From Chloroflexota bacterium (GTDB lineage: Bacteria > Chloroflexota > Anaerolineae > Aggregatilineales > Phototrophicaceae): a stretch of 63,197 nt of DNA. The translations under genes and the position numbers were made by a program. Location of the stretch: NCBI GenBank assembly GCA_011523545.1, contig WTGN01000085.1, forward strand, positions 1 to 63,197, written 5' to 3'. Of this stretch, positions 1 through 10,609 are shown piece by piece. The stretch's first letter is position 1; each line of letters starts with the position of its first letter. The notes under the pieces were generated by a model. That model searched no databases and was not told the DNA's origin. It worked only from the letters and a program-made list of their open reading frames with translations.

Positions 1-71
1 ACGACCTCACCGACCCGAACGGTGCGCGCTACCGGGCTGCGCCACGCCCCGACATTTCGCCTGCAGTGTAG
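1..71 (+). CDS. C-terminal tail of an upstream gene (partial)
   Basis: The frame that begins at base 3 is open to a TAG at 69-71 and ends in PDISPAV. The short distance to the next start at 102 would suit the last gene of an operon reaching in from the left. Only about 22 codons are visible, with no recognisable motif, so the product cannot be named. The other two frames are also open here, so this could be non-coding. Confidence 0.35.
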   Translation, partial: DLTDPNGARYRAAPRPDISPAV

Positions 72-101
72 CGAAGCCGGCTCAAGCTGGCAAGGTTGGA
101 A

Positions 102-737
102 ATGACTGCGAAGACCCCAAAGACGCGAACGGACCGCCTGCGAGAATTGACGCGCGCGCCCCTCAACCGATGCGCCGTTTTCATCGCCCGCCTGGGCGTC
201 CATCCGGATTGGATCACCGTATTGGGTTTAATTCTGGTTGCCATCGCTTCTTTGTTTGCGGCGCGCGGCGAATTCTTGATCGCCGGCCTGACCCTGCTTA
301 TCAGCCTGCCGCTGGACGCGCTCGATGGCGCCGTCGCGCGAGCTTCGGGGCGGGCCGGCGCTTTTGGCATGGTGCTCGATTCGACGCTGGACCGCTATGC
401 TGACGCTTTCATTCTTGCCGCTTTCAGCTATTATTTTGCCGAGCAGGGCCGCGCCGATCTGATGCTGCTGGCGCTGGCCGCGTTGATCGGGGCCTTCCTC
501 GTCAGTTACGTCAAAGCCCGCGCCGAAGACGCCAAAGTCGGCGTCAGCGCCTCCGTCGGCCTTTTTTCGCGGATGGAACGCGTGCTGGCGCTGCTGATCA
601 TGACCATCGCCGCCGGTCTGCTCGAAAGTGTTGCGCCGCTGGAAATCGGCCTGCTCATTCTGGCGGTCGGCGCCAACCTGACCGCGCTGCAAAGGCTGCG
701 CTATGTATACATCACGTTGAAAGACCGAGGTGACTAA
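102..737 (+). CDS. CDP-alcohol phosphatidyltransferase family protein (PgsA/PIS-like)
   Basis: Integral membrane enzyme that moves a phosphatidyl group from CDP-diacylglycerol to a sugar- or polyol-phosphate acceptor in phospholipid synthesis. The family signature D-x2-D-G-x2-A-R-x8-G-x3-D-x3-D is complete at residues 72-97 (D72, D75, G76, A79, R80, G89, D93, D97); these Asp residues bind the metal and CDP. The 211-residue length and about six hydrophobic segments are normal for the family. ATG 102 is preferred over the TTG at 96 because AAGG at 92-95 sits six bases ahead of it. The acceptor (glycerol-3-phosphate or inositol phosphate) cannot be decided from sequence. The stop at 735-737 abuts the start of lgt, so the two are probably co-transcribed. 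Confidence 0.88.
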   Translation: MTAKTPKTRTDRLRELTRAPLNRCAVFIARLGVHPDWITVLGLILVAIASLFAARGEFLIAGLTLLISLPLDALDGAVARASGRAGAFGMVLDSTLDRYADAFILAAFSYYFAEQGRADLMLLALAALIGAFLVSYVKARAEDAKVGVSASVGLFSRMERVLALLIMTIAAGLLESVAPLEIGLLILAVGANLTALQRLRYVYITLKDRGD

Positions 738-1820
738 ATGGAGTTTGAGGCTACCTATCTCGTGCTGGGCAACCTGCAGATCCGCTATTACGGCATCATC
801 ATTGTGGTTGCCTTGCTCGCCGGCGCCTATGTCGCTTCTATGCTGGCCGCGCGCAGCGGGCGCGATCCCGACCATATCTGGGGCGGCTTGACCTGGGCCA
901 TCATCCCCGGCATCATCGGCGCGCGCCTGTGGTTTGTCCTGTTTCCGCCGCTATCGTTGGTGGCTGGCTGCGGCATTGAGGGCGAAGTCTGCCAAGACAC
1001 CGCCTGGTTTCTTGAGAATTTCTTCGACCGCGAAAGTGGCGCTATCGCCATCTGGACCGGCGGCCTGGGCATTTTCGGTGGCATGATCGGCGCGGCGCTC
1101 GGCGTCTATCTCTATCTGAGCCATTGGCACAATCGCATCATCGGCCTCTTCACCACTATACTGACGCCTGTGCTTTGGCTGCTTCAATTATTGAACTGGG
1201 TTGTAGACAAAGTTGTTTCATTAGCAAAGGACAAAGATCAGCCAGCGTTTGCTTACCAGCGCCCGGCCAGCGCCTTCCCCGATCGCGGCTTGCGCATGGC
1301 GCCCTGGCTGGATATCGCTGCCGTCTCCATTCCGCTTGGGCAGGCGATCGGCCGCTTCGCCAATTATGTCAATCAGGAGCTCTACGGCGCGCCGACAAAC
1401 TTGCCTTGGGGCATTCAGATCCCGCGTGAGGCGCGCGTCGCGCCCTATGAGAGTTTGATCGACTATCCGGTCGATACGCTCTTCCATCCGATTTGGGCTT
1501 ACGAGGCGATTTGGAGTCTGATCGCCGTTTACGTCTTGTGGCGGGTCTACCATCAATACCGCGACCGCTTGTTGGCCGGCGACATCCTCCTGATTTATGT
1601 CGCGCAGTATTCTTTCGTGCGCTTCCTGCTCGAATTCCTGCGCGTCGATTTCGCCGTCATCGGTGGCACCGGCATCAACAGCTCGCAGGCGATCACGCTC
1701 ATCGGGCTGGCGCTATCCGTCGGCTTGCTGCTTTATCGTCACCGCTCGGCCGATTTCGCTGCGGCCAAAGCCGCCGATGATGCCGCCGAGGGCGAAGAAG
1801 CGCCGGCGACAGCGACCTAG
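738..1820 (+). CDS. lgt: Prolipoprotein diacylglyceryl transferase
   Basis: Membrane enzyme that transfers diacylglycerol from phosphatidylglycerol to the lipobox Cys of prelipoproteins, the first step of lipoprotein maturation. The Lgt signature is at residues 205-217 (GRFANYVNQELYG), preceded by the glycine-rich WTGGLGIFGG segment near residue 107 and followed by a Y-x-x-E-A-like stretch and the RFLLEFLR segment near the C-terminus. At 360 residues it is longer than usual (about 260-300); the extra length is mostly a hydrophilic insert at about 160-190 between membrane spans and a charged Ala/Glu-rich tail. The ATG starts directly after the stop of the phosphatidyltransferase, whose product pathway supplies phosphatidylglycerol. 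Lipoproteins that would be its substrates lie at 38055, 61929 and 62513. Confidence 0.95.
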   Translation: MEFEATYLVLGNLQIRYYGIIIVVALLAGAYVASMLAARSGRDPDHIWGGLTWAIIPGIIGARLWFVLFPPLSLVAGCGIEGEVCQDTAWFLENFFDRESGAIAIWTGGLGIFGGMIGAALGVYLYLSHWHNRIIGLFTTILTPVLWLLQLLNWVVDKVVSLAKDKDQPAFAYQRPASAFPDRGLRMAPWLDIAAVSIPLGQAIGRFANYVNQELYGAPTNLPWGIQIPREARVAPYESLIDYPVDTLFHPIWAYEAIWSLIAVYVLWRVYHQYRDRLLAGDILLIYVAQYSFVRFLLEFLRVDFAVIGGTGINSSQAITLIGLALSVGLLLYRHRSADFAAAKAADDAAEGEEAPATAT

Positions 1821-2005
1821 ATTGACAGCGGGCGCGAATCATGCCGCTGCGCAAATCCTGACGCGCCATAAATGATACCCGACCTGATGCTGCGGATGGG
1901 CATGCGCAACAATGGCCGGCCCTTGTTTTGAGCCGCGTTACCGTGTTTATATCGCCCAATTTATGCTATTGTCCCTGCGGATGACGAAAGGACCGCCGGA
2001 TTTGA

Positions 2006-2011
2006 TATACT
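2006..2011 (+). promoter_or_regulatory. Candidate -10 box (TATACT) for the metallo-hydrolase gene
   Basis: TATACT lies 35 bases before the ATG at 2047, inside the 226-base gap after lgt. No convincing -35 hexamer is seen at 16-18 bases; ATGACG at 1981-1986 is the nearest weak match. The rest of the gap shows no gene. Confidence 0.4.
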
Positions 2012-2046
2012 AACAGCGTTTTCATCCGGCGTTACCGAGGCGATTT

Positions 2047-2805
2047 ATGGCGCGCGTAATCATTCTGGGAACGGCAGGCGCGGTCAACAACGCCCAACAT
2101 GACTACACGCATTTCCTGCTGATTGGCGAAGAGGACAGCCCGGTACTGGTTGATGCCGGCTCCAATCCGCTGGACAAAATGAAAGACCTCGGCATCAACG
2201 ATGACGAGCTGCAAGACATCATACTGACGCACTTCCACTCGGATCACGTGGCCGGCGTGCCCAACATGCTGATGCACATGTGGCAGATGGGGCGCAAATC
2301 ACCCATCCGCTTTTACGGCATCCCGCATTGCATCAATCGCATAGAAGAGACGATGGACATGTATGGCTGGGAATTTTGGCCCAACTTCTTCCCGGTGTCT
2401 TTCTCGCGCATCGGCTTGCACGACAATACCCTGCTATTCGAGAATCGTGATTTTGCCATCCACTCCTTCCCCGTCGTACACTTCATCCCGACGATTGGCA
2501 TGCGCATCACCAACAAGCACAACGGCAAGGTCCTCGCCTACAGTTGCGATACCGAGCCCTGCCCAAACGCGCTGAAAATCGGCAGAGACGCCGATATCTT
2601 CATCCACGAAGCGGGCGGGCCGCCGCCGGGCCACAGCACCGCGCGCATGGCGGGCGAAGCGGCGACCAAAGCCGGCGCCAAAGAACTGCGCTTGATCCAC
2701 TACCAGGTTTGGAATCAGGACCCCGCGCCGCTGGTGCAGGAAGCCGCCGAAGCGTATGACGGGCCGGTTCACCTCTGCCGCGACTTTGACGAGTTTGAAT
2801 TCTGA
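2047..2805 (+). CDS. MBL-fold metallo-hydrolase (RNase Z-like group)
   Basis: Metallo-beta-lactamase fold hydrolase of 252 residues. The metal-binding H-x-H-x-D-H motif is at residues 62-67 (HFHSDH). Later ligands are probably the His in VVHF near 142, the Asp of SCDTEP near 168 and the His of LIHYQVW near 220, the spacing of ribonuclease Z or arylsulfatase-like members. No signal peptide is present, so it is cytoplasmic. GAGG at 2037-2040 supports the ATG. The substrate is not predictable: the fold covers tRNA 3' processing, phosphodiesters and lactones, and the protein is shorter than true RNase Z (about 300 residues). It has its own promoter-like box and is convergent with glycerol kinase. 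Confidence 0.8.
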   Translation: MARVIILGTAGAVNNAQHDYTHFLLIGEEDSPVLVDAGSNPLDKMKDLGINDDELQDIILTHFHSDHVAGVPNMLMHMWQMGRKSPIRFYGIPHCINRIEETMDMYGWEFWPNFFPVSFSRIGLHDNTLLFENRDFAIHSFPVVHFIPTIGMRITNKHNGKVLAYSCDTEPCPNALKIGRDADIFIHEAGGPPPGHSTARMAGEAATKAGAKELRLIHYQVWNQDPAPLVQEAAEAYDGPVHLCRDFDEFEF

Positions 2806-2847
2806 TTCTGGCTTTCAGGCGCCCTACCAGTTGCTCGGCCAAAGCAG

Positions 2848-2880
2848 GAACATGTAGGGGCGATCTGCCAGGTCGCTCGA
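2848..2880. repeat. Degenerate GTAGGGGCGA intergenic repeat
   Basis: A copy of the dispersed GTAGGGGCGA...TCGCTC repeat sits in the short convergent gap between the metallo-hydrolase and glycerol kinase. The arms GGGGCGA and TCGCTC are imperfectly complementary. Better copies occur near 10610, 46014, 53835 and 56205. Confidence 0.5.
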
Positions 2881-2901
2881 ACAAACGCTACAACGTCAGG
2901 G

Positions 2902-4386
<1,485 letters not shown>

Positions 4387-4417
4387 GTCCTGTCAAACTC
4401 CTGGCAAGTAAATTGTC

Positions 4418-4460
4418 CAAGCAGGTGGACGAGCCGCCGGCTCGCCCGTACAACTGCTTG
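4418..4460. repeat. Nested palindrome of the GTAGGGGCGA family, upstream of glpK
   Basis: Outer arms CAAGCAG (4418-4424) and CTGCTTG (4454-4460) enclose an inner stem GAGCCG-C-CGGCTC. The core GGCTCGCCCGTAC resembles the repeat at 56255-56282. It lies in the gap between glpK and the gene at 4516, where it could fold in a transcript. No Pho- or Glp-type operator is evident. Confidence 0.55.
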
Positions 4461-4515
4461 CTGATTTGCAGTTATTTTACTAAGGCAGTTTTCCTAATCA
4501 CGTACTTCAGATGGT

Positions 4516-4959
4516 TTAGAACAACGTGCGCCGGCGAGATCGCGCCCAGTCCAGGCCCAGCTTCAGCAGCACGCCGATGCCGAAGCCGGCCAACCCGCCC
4601 GCCAGCCCCCACCAGGGCAGGCGCTCCAAAGTCGCCAGCATCATGCCAGGCGGATAATCGGGAAAGGCGTGGGCATGCCGCAGGTCCTTGAAGAGCATCA
4701 GCGCCGGCGTCGTAAGGCAGGCCAGCGCCCCAATCAGCGCGCCGGCGGCCGTCGCTCGTCCCGGCAGGCCTCCGCCCGGCAACTTGATGACGCGCGAACT
4801 GAAGAGCTTCATCGCTGCCGCAGCTGCGCATAACGCGCCCAGTATGGTCACCGCCATCGCGTCATTGTCTTCCAAGCCGGACCAGAGCAAGACAGCGATG
4901 CCTGTGATTATCAGCAAGTGTCGGCTGGTCGAATCGCTTCCCGCCGTCCGTCGGCTCAT
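4516..4959 (-). CDS. Small four-span membrane protein of unknown function
   Basis: 147 residues with about four hydrophobic segments (near 14-30, 35-50, 70-90 and 115-135) and a basic C-terminal tail (RSRRRTLF). A tripeptide-glycine loop (PGGGLPGR) separates spans two and three. No family is recognised. Its ATG overlaps the stop of the upstream GH13 gene by four bases (ATGA at 4956-4959), so it is almost certainly translated by coupling in the same operon. That context hints at a membrane partner in carbohydrate storage or transport, but this is only inference. Confidence 0.6.
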   Translation of the reverse strand: MSRRTAGSDSTSRHLLIITGIAVLLWSGLEDNDAMAVTILGALCAAAAAMKLFSSRVIKLPGGGLPGRATAAGALIGALACLTTPALMLFKDLRHAHAFPDYPPGMMLATLERLPWWGLAGGLAGFGIGVLLKLGLDWARSRRRTLF

Positions 4960-6530
4960 TGTTTGTCTCGTTTCTCCGACGGAATGGAAGAGCTGGCTTC
5001 GGGCTCAAAGCGGAAGAGGCAGGCGCCAAACGGCGGCAGCTCCAATTCCAATCCGCGCTCCAGCAGACCGGCGCCATCATGACGCGTGAAAGAAGCGCTG
5101 AGCGCATCATAAAGCAGCCAGCGGCGGCCGGCCAGTTTCAGCCATTCAGCAAGCTCGATGCGGGCGCGCGCCCACTCGCCGCTCAAGTTGACCACGATCA
5201 AGCGAAACTTGTCGCCCGCTTGCCAAGTGTAACTGATCAGATTGTCATGCGTGAAATCGCCCGGGCAAATCGCTTGCGGCTCAAGCATGCGCCAGAGGCC
5301 CACGCGGTAGATTGAGTTTGTGACTTCGTGCAGCAGACGCCGGTAAAACCGTTCAAGCAGCGGCTGAGCGGCTTCTTCCGCCCATCGACCAACTTGCACC
5401 GGCAGCTTGATCCGCCGTCCCTCTAGCTGCCCTTGATGCAGCAGGGCGGCGCCGGGAAGCGTACAGATAAGCGCGGCAGCCGCCCGTTGACGATCGGCGC
5501 CAAAGCTCTCCATAGCGCGCGGCTCGTCGTGATTTTCGATGAAGCGAATGTTCGAACGCAGATACGAAGTTTCCGCTCGCAAATGCGCTTTGATACCGCT
5601 GACATCGCCGCTGACCAAGCGGTCGTACATGCGCTTGTCATAGGTAAAGTCGAAGCCCTGCGATTGCAGCTGGTGCTCCAGATCCCAGTAGACTTCGGCC
5701 ATGAACAGCATTTGCGGATGCACCGCGCGCACGGCTGGAATGACTTCAGTCCAGTAATCGAGCGCCGGCGCCTCGCCCGCCCGCTCACCCCAGGTCTGGG
5801 AGAAAACGGCGTTCGTCGTCAGCATCGCCATGTCGCAGCGCAGGCCGTCACACTGCGAGCCGATGTCGATCAGAGTCTCGATTAACTTTCTCCGCAGCCC
5901 TGGATGAAAGGCATCGAGTTGCGCCGTATCGATCCAGGCCGGGAAGTAGGGATCGCGCCCGCGGGCAATCACCAGCTTCTCGCCCAATGCGGATCGAGCG
6001 CGGAAGAACTGCGTCGGCTGCGCGAGATGGTCTTCGAGCCGGCCCTGGATGAAATACTCGGGATGCTCGGCGATCCAGCGATGATCGCTGGCGACATGAT
6101 TGGGCACGAAATCGAGAATCAGCTTGATGCCATGTTCTCGCAACTTTTCGCGAAAAATGGCCAAGCCTTCGCGACCGCCCAGTTGGCTTTCGACCTGATA
6201 ATCATGGATGGCGTAAGCGGAGCCAGGCACGTCCGCTTCGCTGATATCGGGCAGAGCGTCTCGATACTCGTGCAGGTAATTGAGCGCGCTCTTACGCGTG
6301 GCCGCGCCGCGTTGCCAAACGCCCATCAGCCAGACAGCGTCAAAGCCCCAGGCGGCCAGCAACTCTAACTGCGGCGGCGGCACATTTGCCAGGGTGATGG
6401 CCCGGCCATAATCGCGGCTCAGTTGATTCAACCAAACCCAGGTATTGATCTCAAAAATGATTGGATTGGCATGCCATTCGGCTGGCGCCGCCTTATCGAC
6501 TGCGGCCGCTGAGTTTGGCAGGAGTTGCAT
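4956..6530 (-). CDS. GH13 alpha-amylase family glycosyl hydrolase
   Basis: A 524-residue alpha-amylase (beta/alpha)8-barrel protein. The four GH13 regions are visible in order: DFVPNH (region I), GLRCDMAML with the nucleophile Asp (region II), MAEVYW with the acid/base Glu (region III) and FIENHDE with the transition-state Asp (region IV). A C-terminal all-beta domain follows (about residues 400-515). No signal peptide is seen, so the substrate is probably intracellular alpha-glucan or maltodextrin. The specificity (hydrolase, transferase or phosphorylase) cannot be assigned. It heads a two-gene unit with the overlapping membrane protein at 4516-4959. Confidence 0.88.
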   Translation of the reverse strand: MQLLPNSAAAVDKAAPAEWHANPIIFEINTWVWLNQLSRDYGRAITLANVPPPQLELLAAWGFDAVWLMGVWQRGAATRKSALNYLHEYRDALPDISEADVPGSAYAIHDYQVESQLGGREGLAIFREKLREHGIKLILDFVPNHVASDHRWIAEHPEYFIQGRLEDHLAQPTQFFRARSALGEKLVIARGRDPYFPAWIDTAQLDAFHPGLRRKLIETLIDIGSQCDGLRCDMAMLTTNAVFSQTWGERAGEAPALDYWTEVIPAVRAVHPQMLFMAEVYWDLEHQLQSQGFDFTYDKRMYDRLVSGDVSGIKAHLRAETSYLRSNIRFIENHDEPRAMESFGADRQRAAAALICTLPGAALLHQGQLEGRRIKLPVQVGRWAEEAAQPLLERFYRRLLHEVTNSIYRVGLWRMLEPQAICPGDFTHDNLISYTWQAGDKFRLIVVNLSGEWARARIELAEWLKLAGRRWLLYDALSASFTRHDGAGLLERGLELELPPFGACLFRFEPEASSSIPSEKRDKQ

Positions 6531-6619
6531 AAGTCGCTGGAGAGAATCCGCTAATCAGACCAGTCGCCAGTGTAACACCGTAGGCGATTCAGACCAGACT
6601 GAAATCGCGCCAGCGCGCG

Positions 6620-7381
6620 CTAATCGCCCGAAGCGGCGCGCAGGTGCCGCAGCGTCATCTCATAGAAGGCACCACGCTGCTGATCATGCACCGCGTGACC
6701 ACAAGGGAAGAGCTCCAGCCGGCCATTGGGCGCCGCGGCGACGAATCGTTCGCCGTAGCGGGGCGGATTGAGCTTGTCCTTGCGCCCGAGCATGATGATC
6801 AGCGGGCAGCTGATGTGCTTCGCCAGGCTCAGGCTGATGTCGCCGCCGGCGTCAATCATCCGCGTCATCGAGCGCAGCCATTCGCCGGTGAATTTGACGG
6901 CGTCGCTGAAGCCGTGCAAGGCCTTGTCTTCGTCCGTTATCCAGTCGCCGGGATACACGCTTTGAAAAGCCGGGCGCATTTCAGGCCCGAAGTTGCCGAC
7001 CGCGCCAATGGCGATGCAGGAGGCGAAGCGCTTCGGGGCCGTTCCGGCGGCGATCAGCGCCACCTCGCCGCCATCCGAATAAGCGATGAGATGGGCGCGC
7101 TCGATTGGCAGCGCCTCCATGAATGCGAGCAGATCCTCCGCGTCCCGCCGGTAGAAGTTATCGGGGAAGTCGCGCGGCTTCGGCCCGGACTGGCCATATC
7201 CGCGCAATGTCAAGCCGATTACCCGAAAGCCCCGCTCGTGCAGCCAGTCCATCACATGACCCATGTGCAGGCGGGCGGTGCCCATCATGCCGTGAATCAG
7301 TATGACCGGGGGCTCATCGCTCGCCGGCCGCGTGTCCTCGTAATGCAGCGATGCGCCCGTTGGCAGGTCAGCGATGGGCAT
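6620..7381 (-). CDS. Alpha/beta hydrolase
   Basis: Cytoplasmic alpha/beta-hydrolase fold protein of about 253 residues. The oxyanion-hole HGMMG motif, the nucleophile elbow A-Y-S-D-G-G (a G-x-S-x-G variant with Ala first), the acid Asp in LGRKD, and the catalytic His in PCGHAVH form a complete Ser-Asp-His triad. ATG at 7381 gives MPIADLPTG; an in-frame TTG at 7414 would add 11 residues. The gene begins within 40 bases after the lon stop and is probably translated from the same mRNA. The substrate is unknown; similar proteins act on esters, C-C bonds or haloalkanes. Confidence 0.8.
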   Translation of the reverse strand: MPIADLPTGASLHYEDTRPASDEPPVILIHGMMGTARLHMGHVMDWLHERGFRVIGLTLRGYGQSGPKPRDFPDNFYRRDAEDLLAFMEALPIERAHLIAYSDGGEVALIAAGTAPKRFASCIAIGAVGNFGPEMRPAFQSVYPGDWITDEDKALHGFSDAVKFTGEWLRSMTRMIDAGGDISLSLAKHISCPLIIMLGRKDKLNPPRYGERFVAAAPNGRLELFPCGHAVHDQQRGAFYEMTLRHLRAASGD

Positions 7382-7417
7382 ATTCCAACTCAGCGGTTCC
7401 GACTGCGCGCGCAAACA

Positions 7418-9925
7418 TCAGGGCGAAACCTGCAACTCCGCTTCGGCCAGGGCGAACTCGTTATCCAAGGCGACATCCAGCACTTCGTCAAGATGCTCCA
7501 CGAGAATAAAGCTCAGCTCGCCCCGCACGTCCTCGGGAACATCGTCCAGGTCGTTTTCATTCTTGCGCGGCAGAATCACCGTATCAGCGCCTAGTCTATG
7601 CGCCGCCAGCACCTTGTCTTTGATGCCGCCAACCGGCAGGACCTGGCCGCTGAGCGTTAACTCGCCGGTCATCGCGATATTGCTTTTGGCGCTGCGCCCC
7701 GTCAGCAGCGACGCCAGCGCGGTCGCCATCGTCACGCCAGCGCTCGGCCCGTCCTTGGGCACGGCCCCGGCCGGCACATGCAAGTGGATGTCATATTCGT
7801 CGTAAAATTCCGGATCGACGCCCAGTTCCTCAGCGCGCGATCGGGCGAAACTGTAGGCGATCTTGGCGCTCTCCTGCATGATCTCGCCAAGCTGACCGGT
7901 GAATTGGAAGCCTTTGCCGCCTTTCATCATGGTCGCTTCAATGAACAGGGCATCCCCGCCCACCGGCGTCCAGGCGAGCCCGGTGGCGACGCCCGGGATC
8001 TCCGTCCGGTCCTGCAATTCGCTGCGGTGCCCATATTTTGCCTTGCCCAGCAAATCAGCGATATCGTCCTCGCAGACGGTCAAGGACTCGACCGTGCCTT
8101 CGGCGATCCGGGTGACAACCTTGCGCGCCGCCTTTCCGATCTCCCGTTCCAGGTGGCGCACGCCGGCTTCGCGCGTGTAATCGCGGATGATCTTGAGCAG
8201 CGCATCGCCGCTGAAGTCAAGCTCTTCGCTGCGCAAGCCATTTTCGCGCCGTTGACGCGGCACCAGATATTGGGCGGCGATGGCTTGCTTTTCCAGCTCG
8301 GTATAGCCGCTCAGCTGGATGACTTCCATGCGATCGCGCAGGGGACCAGGAATGGTGTCCAGCGAATTGGCCGTCGTGATGAACATGACATCGCTCAGAT
8401 CAAATGCGACATCGAGATAATGATCGCGAAATTCGGCATTCTGTTCCGGGTCAAGCACCTCGAGCAATGCCGAGCCGGGGTCGCCGCGGAAGTCGCGCCC
8501 GAGCTTGTCGATTTCATCGAGCATGATTAAAGGATTGCGTGATTTCGCGCGGCGGATGGCCTGGATGATTCGCCCGGGCATGGCGCCGATGTAGGTGCGG
8601 CGGAAACCGCGAATCTCCGCTTCATCGCGGATGCCGCCGAGGCTCATGCGGATGAACTCGCGCCCCATCGCCCGCGCGATTGACGCGCCCAGGGATGTCT
8701 TGCCCACGCCGGGCGGCCCGACAAATAGCAGTATCGCCCCCGAGCGATCACGCCGAACCGGGTCGAAGCGGTCGCGCTCGGCGAAGTCGTCGGCGCGCTC
8801 CGCCCGCAGCTTGCGCACCGCCAGAAACTCCAGGATGCGCTCTTTGACATCTGGCAGCCCGTAATGGTCTTCATCCAGGATTTCCCGCGCATGCCTGATG
8901 TCTAGCTTGTCCTCGGTGCGGACGTCCCAGGGCATGCTGCAAATCCAGTCGAGATAAGTGCGGATCACGCCATACTCGGCCGCCGCCACCGACAACTTGG
9001 AAAGCCGATTCAACTCGCGCTCGGCTTCTTTGCGCGCTTCCTCCGGCATATTGGCTTCTTCGATCAACTGACGGAATTTTTCAACTTCCTGCTGATCTTC
9101 ATCCTCTTCCAACTCGCGCTGAATCGCCTTCATCTGCTCGCGCAAGTAATAATCGCGCTGAGATTTTTCCATCTCCTGCTGGGCGTCTTCCTGGATCTTG
9201 CGCCCCAGGGACAGCACCTCGAACTCTTTGGTGAGCAGCTTCAACAGGCGGCGAATTTTGTCGCCGACGTGATCCATTTCCAGCAGAGCCTGCGCGTCGT
9301 CCAGGTCAATGCGCACATAGGTCGCGATCGAATAAACCAGCTGCATGGGGTCTTCCACATTCAAGGCGTTGTTCACCAACTCCTGGGGAATGCTCGGCAC
9401 CAACTCGGCCAGCGCCGTGAAGCGGTCGACAATGCTGCGGACCAGCGCTTCCATCTCGATATCATCAGCGAAGACCACTTCGTCTTCCGGGATGCGGGTT
9501 ACGCTCGCTTTGAGATAAGGGCTTGTCTCGATGAATTCGTCAATGCGGACGCGCTGCAAGCCTTGAATCAGCAGGCGAATCGTGCCGTCCGGCGTGCGGA
9601 ACAGGCGGTGTATCGTGGCGAGCGTGCCGATCGTCTGCACTTGATCCGGGCCAGGCGTGCCCAGGCTCGGATCTTTGGACGCGACCAAGCCAACCATGCG
9701 GTTGCCGGCGACCACGTCATCGACCAATTGGATGCTGCGCTCTTGCCCGACCGTCAGCGGTATCGCCGTTTGCGGATAAACAACCATGCCGCGCAATGGC
9801 AAGATCGGCAGCACTTCCGGCAGGTCAATCGCCGCGCCTTCTTCTTCGAGCTCTTCATTCAGCTCGATATCGATCTGCGTCTGCGCTGCTTCTGTCTCAC
9901 TCAAGAGTATCTCCCAAACTGTCAT
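7418..9925 (-). CDS. lon: ATP-dependent protease Lon
   Basis: Full-length LonA of 835 residues: N-terminal LON substrate-binding domain with LPILPLRGMVVYP at about 40, a coiled middle region, an AAA+ domain with Walker A GPPGVGKTS and Walker B IMLDEIDK, and the S16 peptidase domain. The catalytic dyad is Ser in PKDGPSAG (about residue 728) and Lys in GGIKDKV (about 769). It degrades misfolded and regulatory proteins in the cytoplasm. An acidic N-terminal extension (about residues 8-35, Glu-rich) precedes the usual start. AAGGACG sits a few bases ahead of the ATG. No CIRCE-type operator was recognised upstream. Confidence 0.97.
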   Translation of the reverse strand: MTVWEILLSETEAAQTQIDIELNEELEEEGAAIDLPEVLPILPLRGMVVYPQTAIPLTVGQERSIQLVDDVVAGNRMVGLVASKDPSLGTPGPDQVQTIGTLATIHRLFRTPDGTIRLLIQGLQRVRIDEFIETSPYLKASVTRIPEDEVVFADDIEMEALVRSIVDRFTALAELVPSIPQELVNNALNVEDPMQLVYSIATYVRIDLDDAQALLEMDHVGDKIRRLLKLLTKEFEVLSLGRKIQEDAQQEMEKSQRDYYLREQMKAIQRELEEDEDQQEVEKFRQLIEEANMPEEARKEAERELNRLSKLSVAAAEYGVIRTYLDWICSMPWDVRTEDKLDIRHAREILDEDHYGLPDVKERILEFLAVRKLRAERADDFAERDRFDPVRRDRSGAILLFVGPPGVGKTSLGASIARAMGREFIRMSLGGIRDEAEIRGFRRTYIGAMPGRIIQAIRRAKSRNPLIMLDEIDKLGRDFRGDPGSALLEVLDPEQNAEFRDHYLDVAFDLSDVMFITTANSLDTIPGPLRDRMEVIQLSGYTELEKQAIAAQYLVPRQRRENGLRSEELDFSGDALLKIIRDYTREAGVRHLEREIGKAARKVVTRIAEGTVESLTVCEDDIADLLGKAKYGHRSELQDRTEIPGVATGLAWTPVGGDALFIEATMMKGGKGFQFTGQLGEIMQESAKIAYSFARSRAEELGVDPEFYDEYDIHLHVPAGAVPKDGPSAGVTMATALASLLTGRSAKSNIAMTGELTLSGQVLPVGGIKDKVLAAHRLGADTVILPRKNENDLDDVPEDVRGELSFILVEHLDEVLDVALDNEFALAEAELQVSP

Positions 9926-10411
9926 CGGCGTCGTCCTTCATGGCGCATGCCCGTCGCCCAAACCCGGCAGGCGCTTGATTATCACCTCTACTGTAGCGAA
10001 TGACTCGTAATAAATGTATTAGAAGTCATTCGGAGCCGGCAACGAGACCGGCTTTGATGGCGTCACCACAGTCCCGCGCGAGTTGCAGCTAGGCTCACGC
10101 ACAATAATGAACTCTGGCCAAATGGAATCTGTAAGGCTTGTCCGCTACTGCCGGCTTGGCGGATAACCTGACGGTCTACTCAGTGCCAATCCCGCGTTGG
10201 CAGTCTATGTCGACGCGACTCGCGCGACCTTATGTTCACCCATTCCCCGCTATTCTGCTTTACACTCGCAGCTATGGACGCCTTTAACGCTCGCTTCTCG
10301 ACTTCGGCGGCGCTGTCTTTTGCCGATCGCGCCCCCTCTGCCCAGGCGGACGAACCGCCGACCCCCGAAAAACCCCCGCTGTATCTATACTGTGCCTATA
10401 TCTTTCCCAGT

Positions 10412-10455
10412 TTTCAGGGGTATTTCAGGGAGGTTTCAGAGGGTTTTCAAGGCAT
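10412..10455 (+). promoter_or_regulatory. Four direct repeats with an exact 11-base period (Pho-box-like)
   Basis: TTTCAG occurs at 10412, 10423 and 10434 and TTTCAA at 10445, so four units of TTTCA(G/A) are spaced by exactly 11 bases. Direct repeats on one face of the helix at 11-base spacing are the usual binding pattern of OmpR/PhoB-type response regulators, and the TTCA core resembles actinobacterial Pho boxes. Which gene it controls is unclear: the transpeptidase ATG is 407 bases downstream and lon is about 490 bases away on the other side. Confidence 0.4.
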
Positions 10456-10609
10456 TTGCCGTCTTTTTCTTCCGTTTATGGGCAATCAGCTGTCCTCAAG
10501 CGAGTCCTTCCACCGCCTGCAACACCGATGCCCGACGGCATCAAGCAGAACGGCGACCGGGAGATCGCGCGTACATTTGCGCGCCAACTTACTTAGTATC
10601 GGACAAGCC

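Noticed and set aside
10033..10055. AGCCGG/CCGGCT hairpin upstream of lon as a heat-shock operator or terminator
   Set aside because: Only six base pairs, not like CIRCE, and oriented without a T-tract toward either gene.
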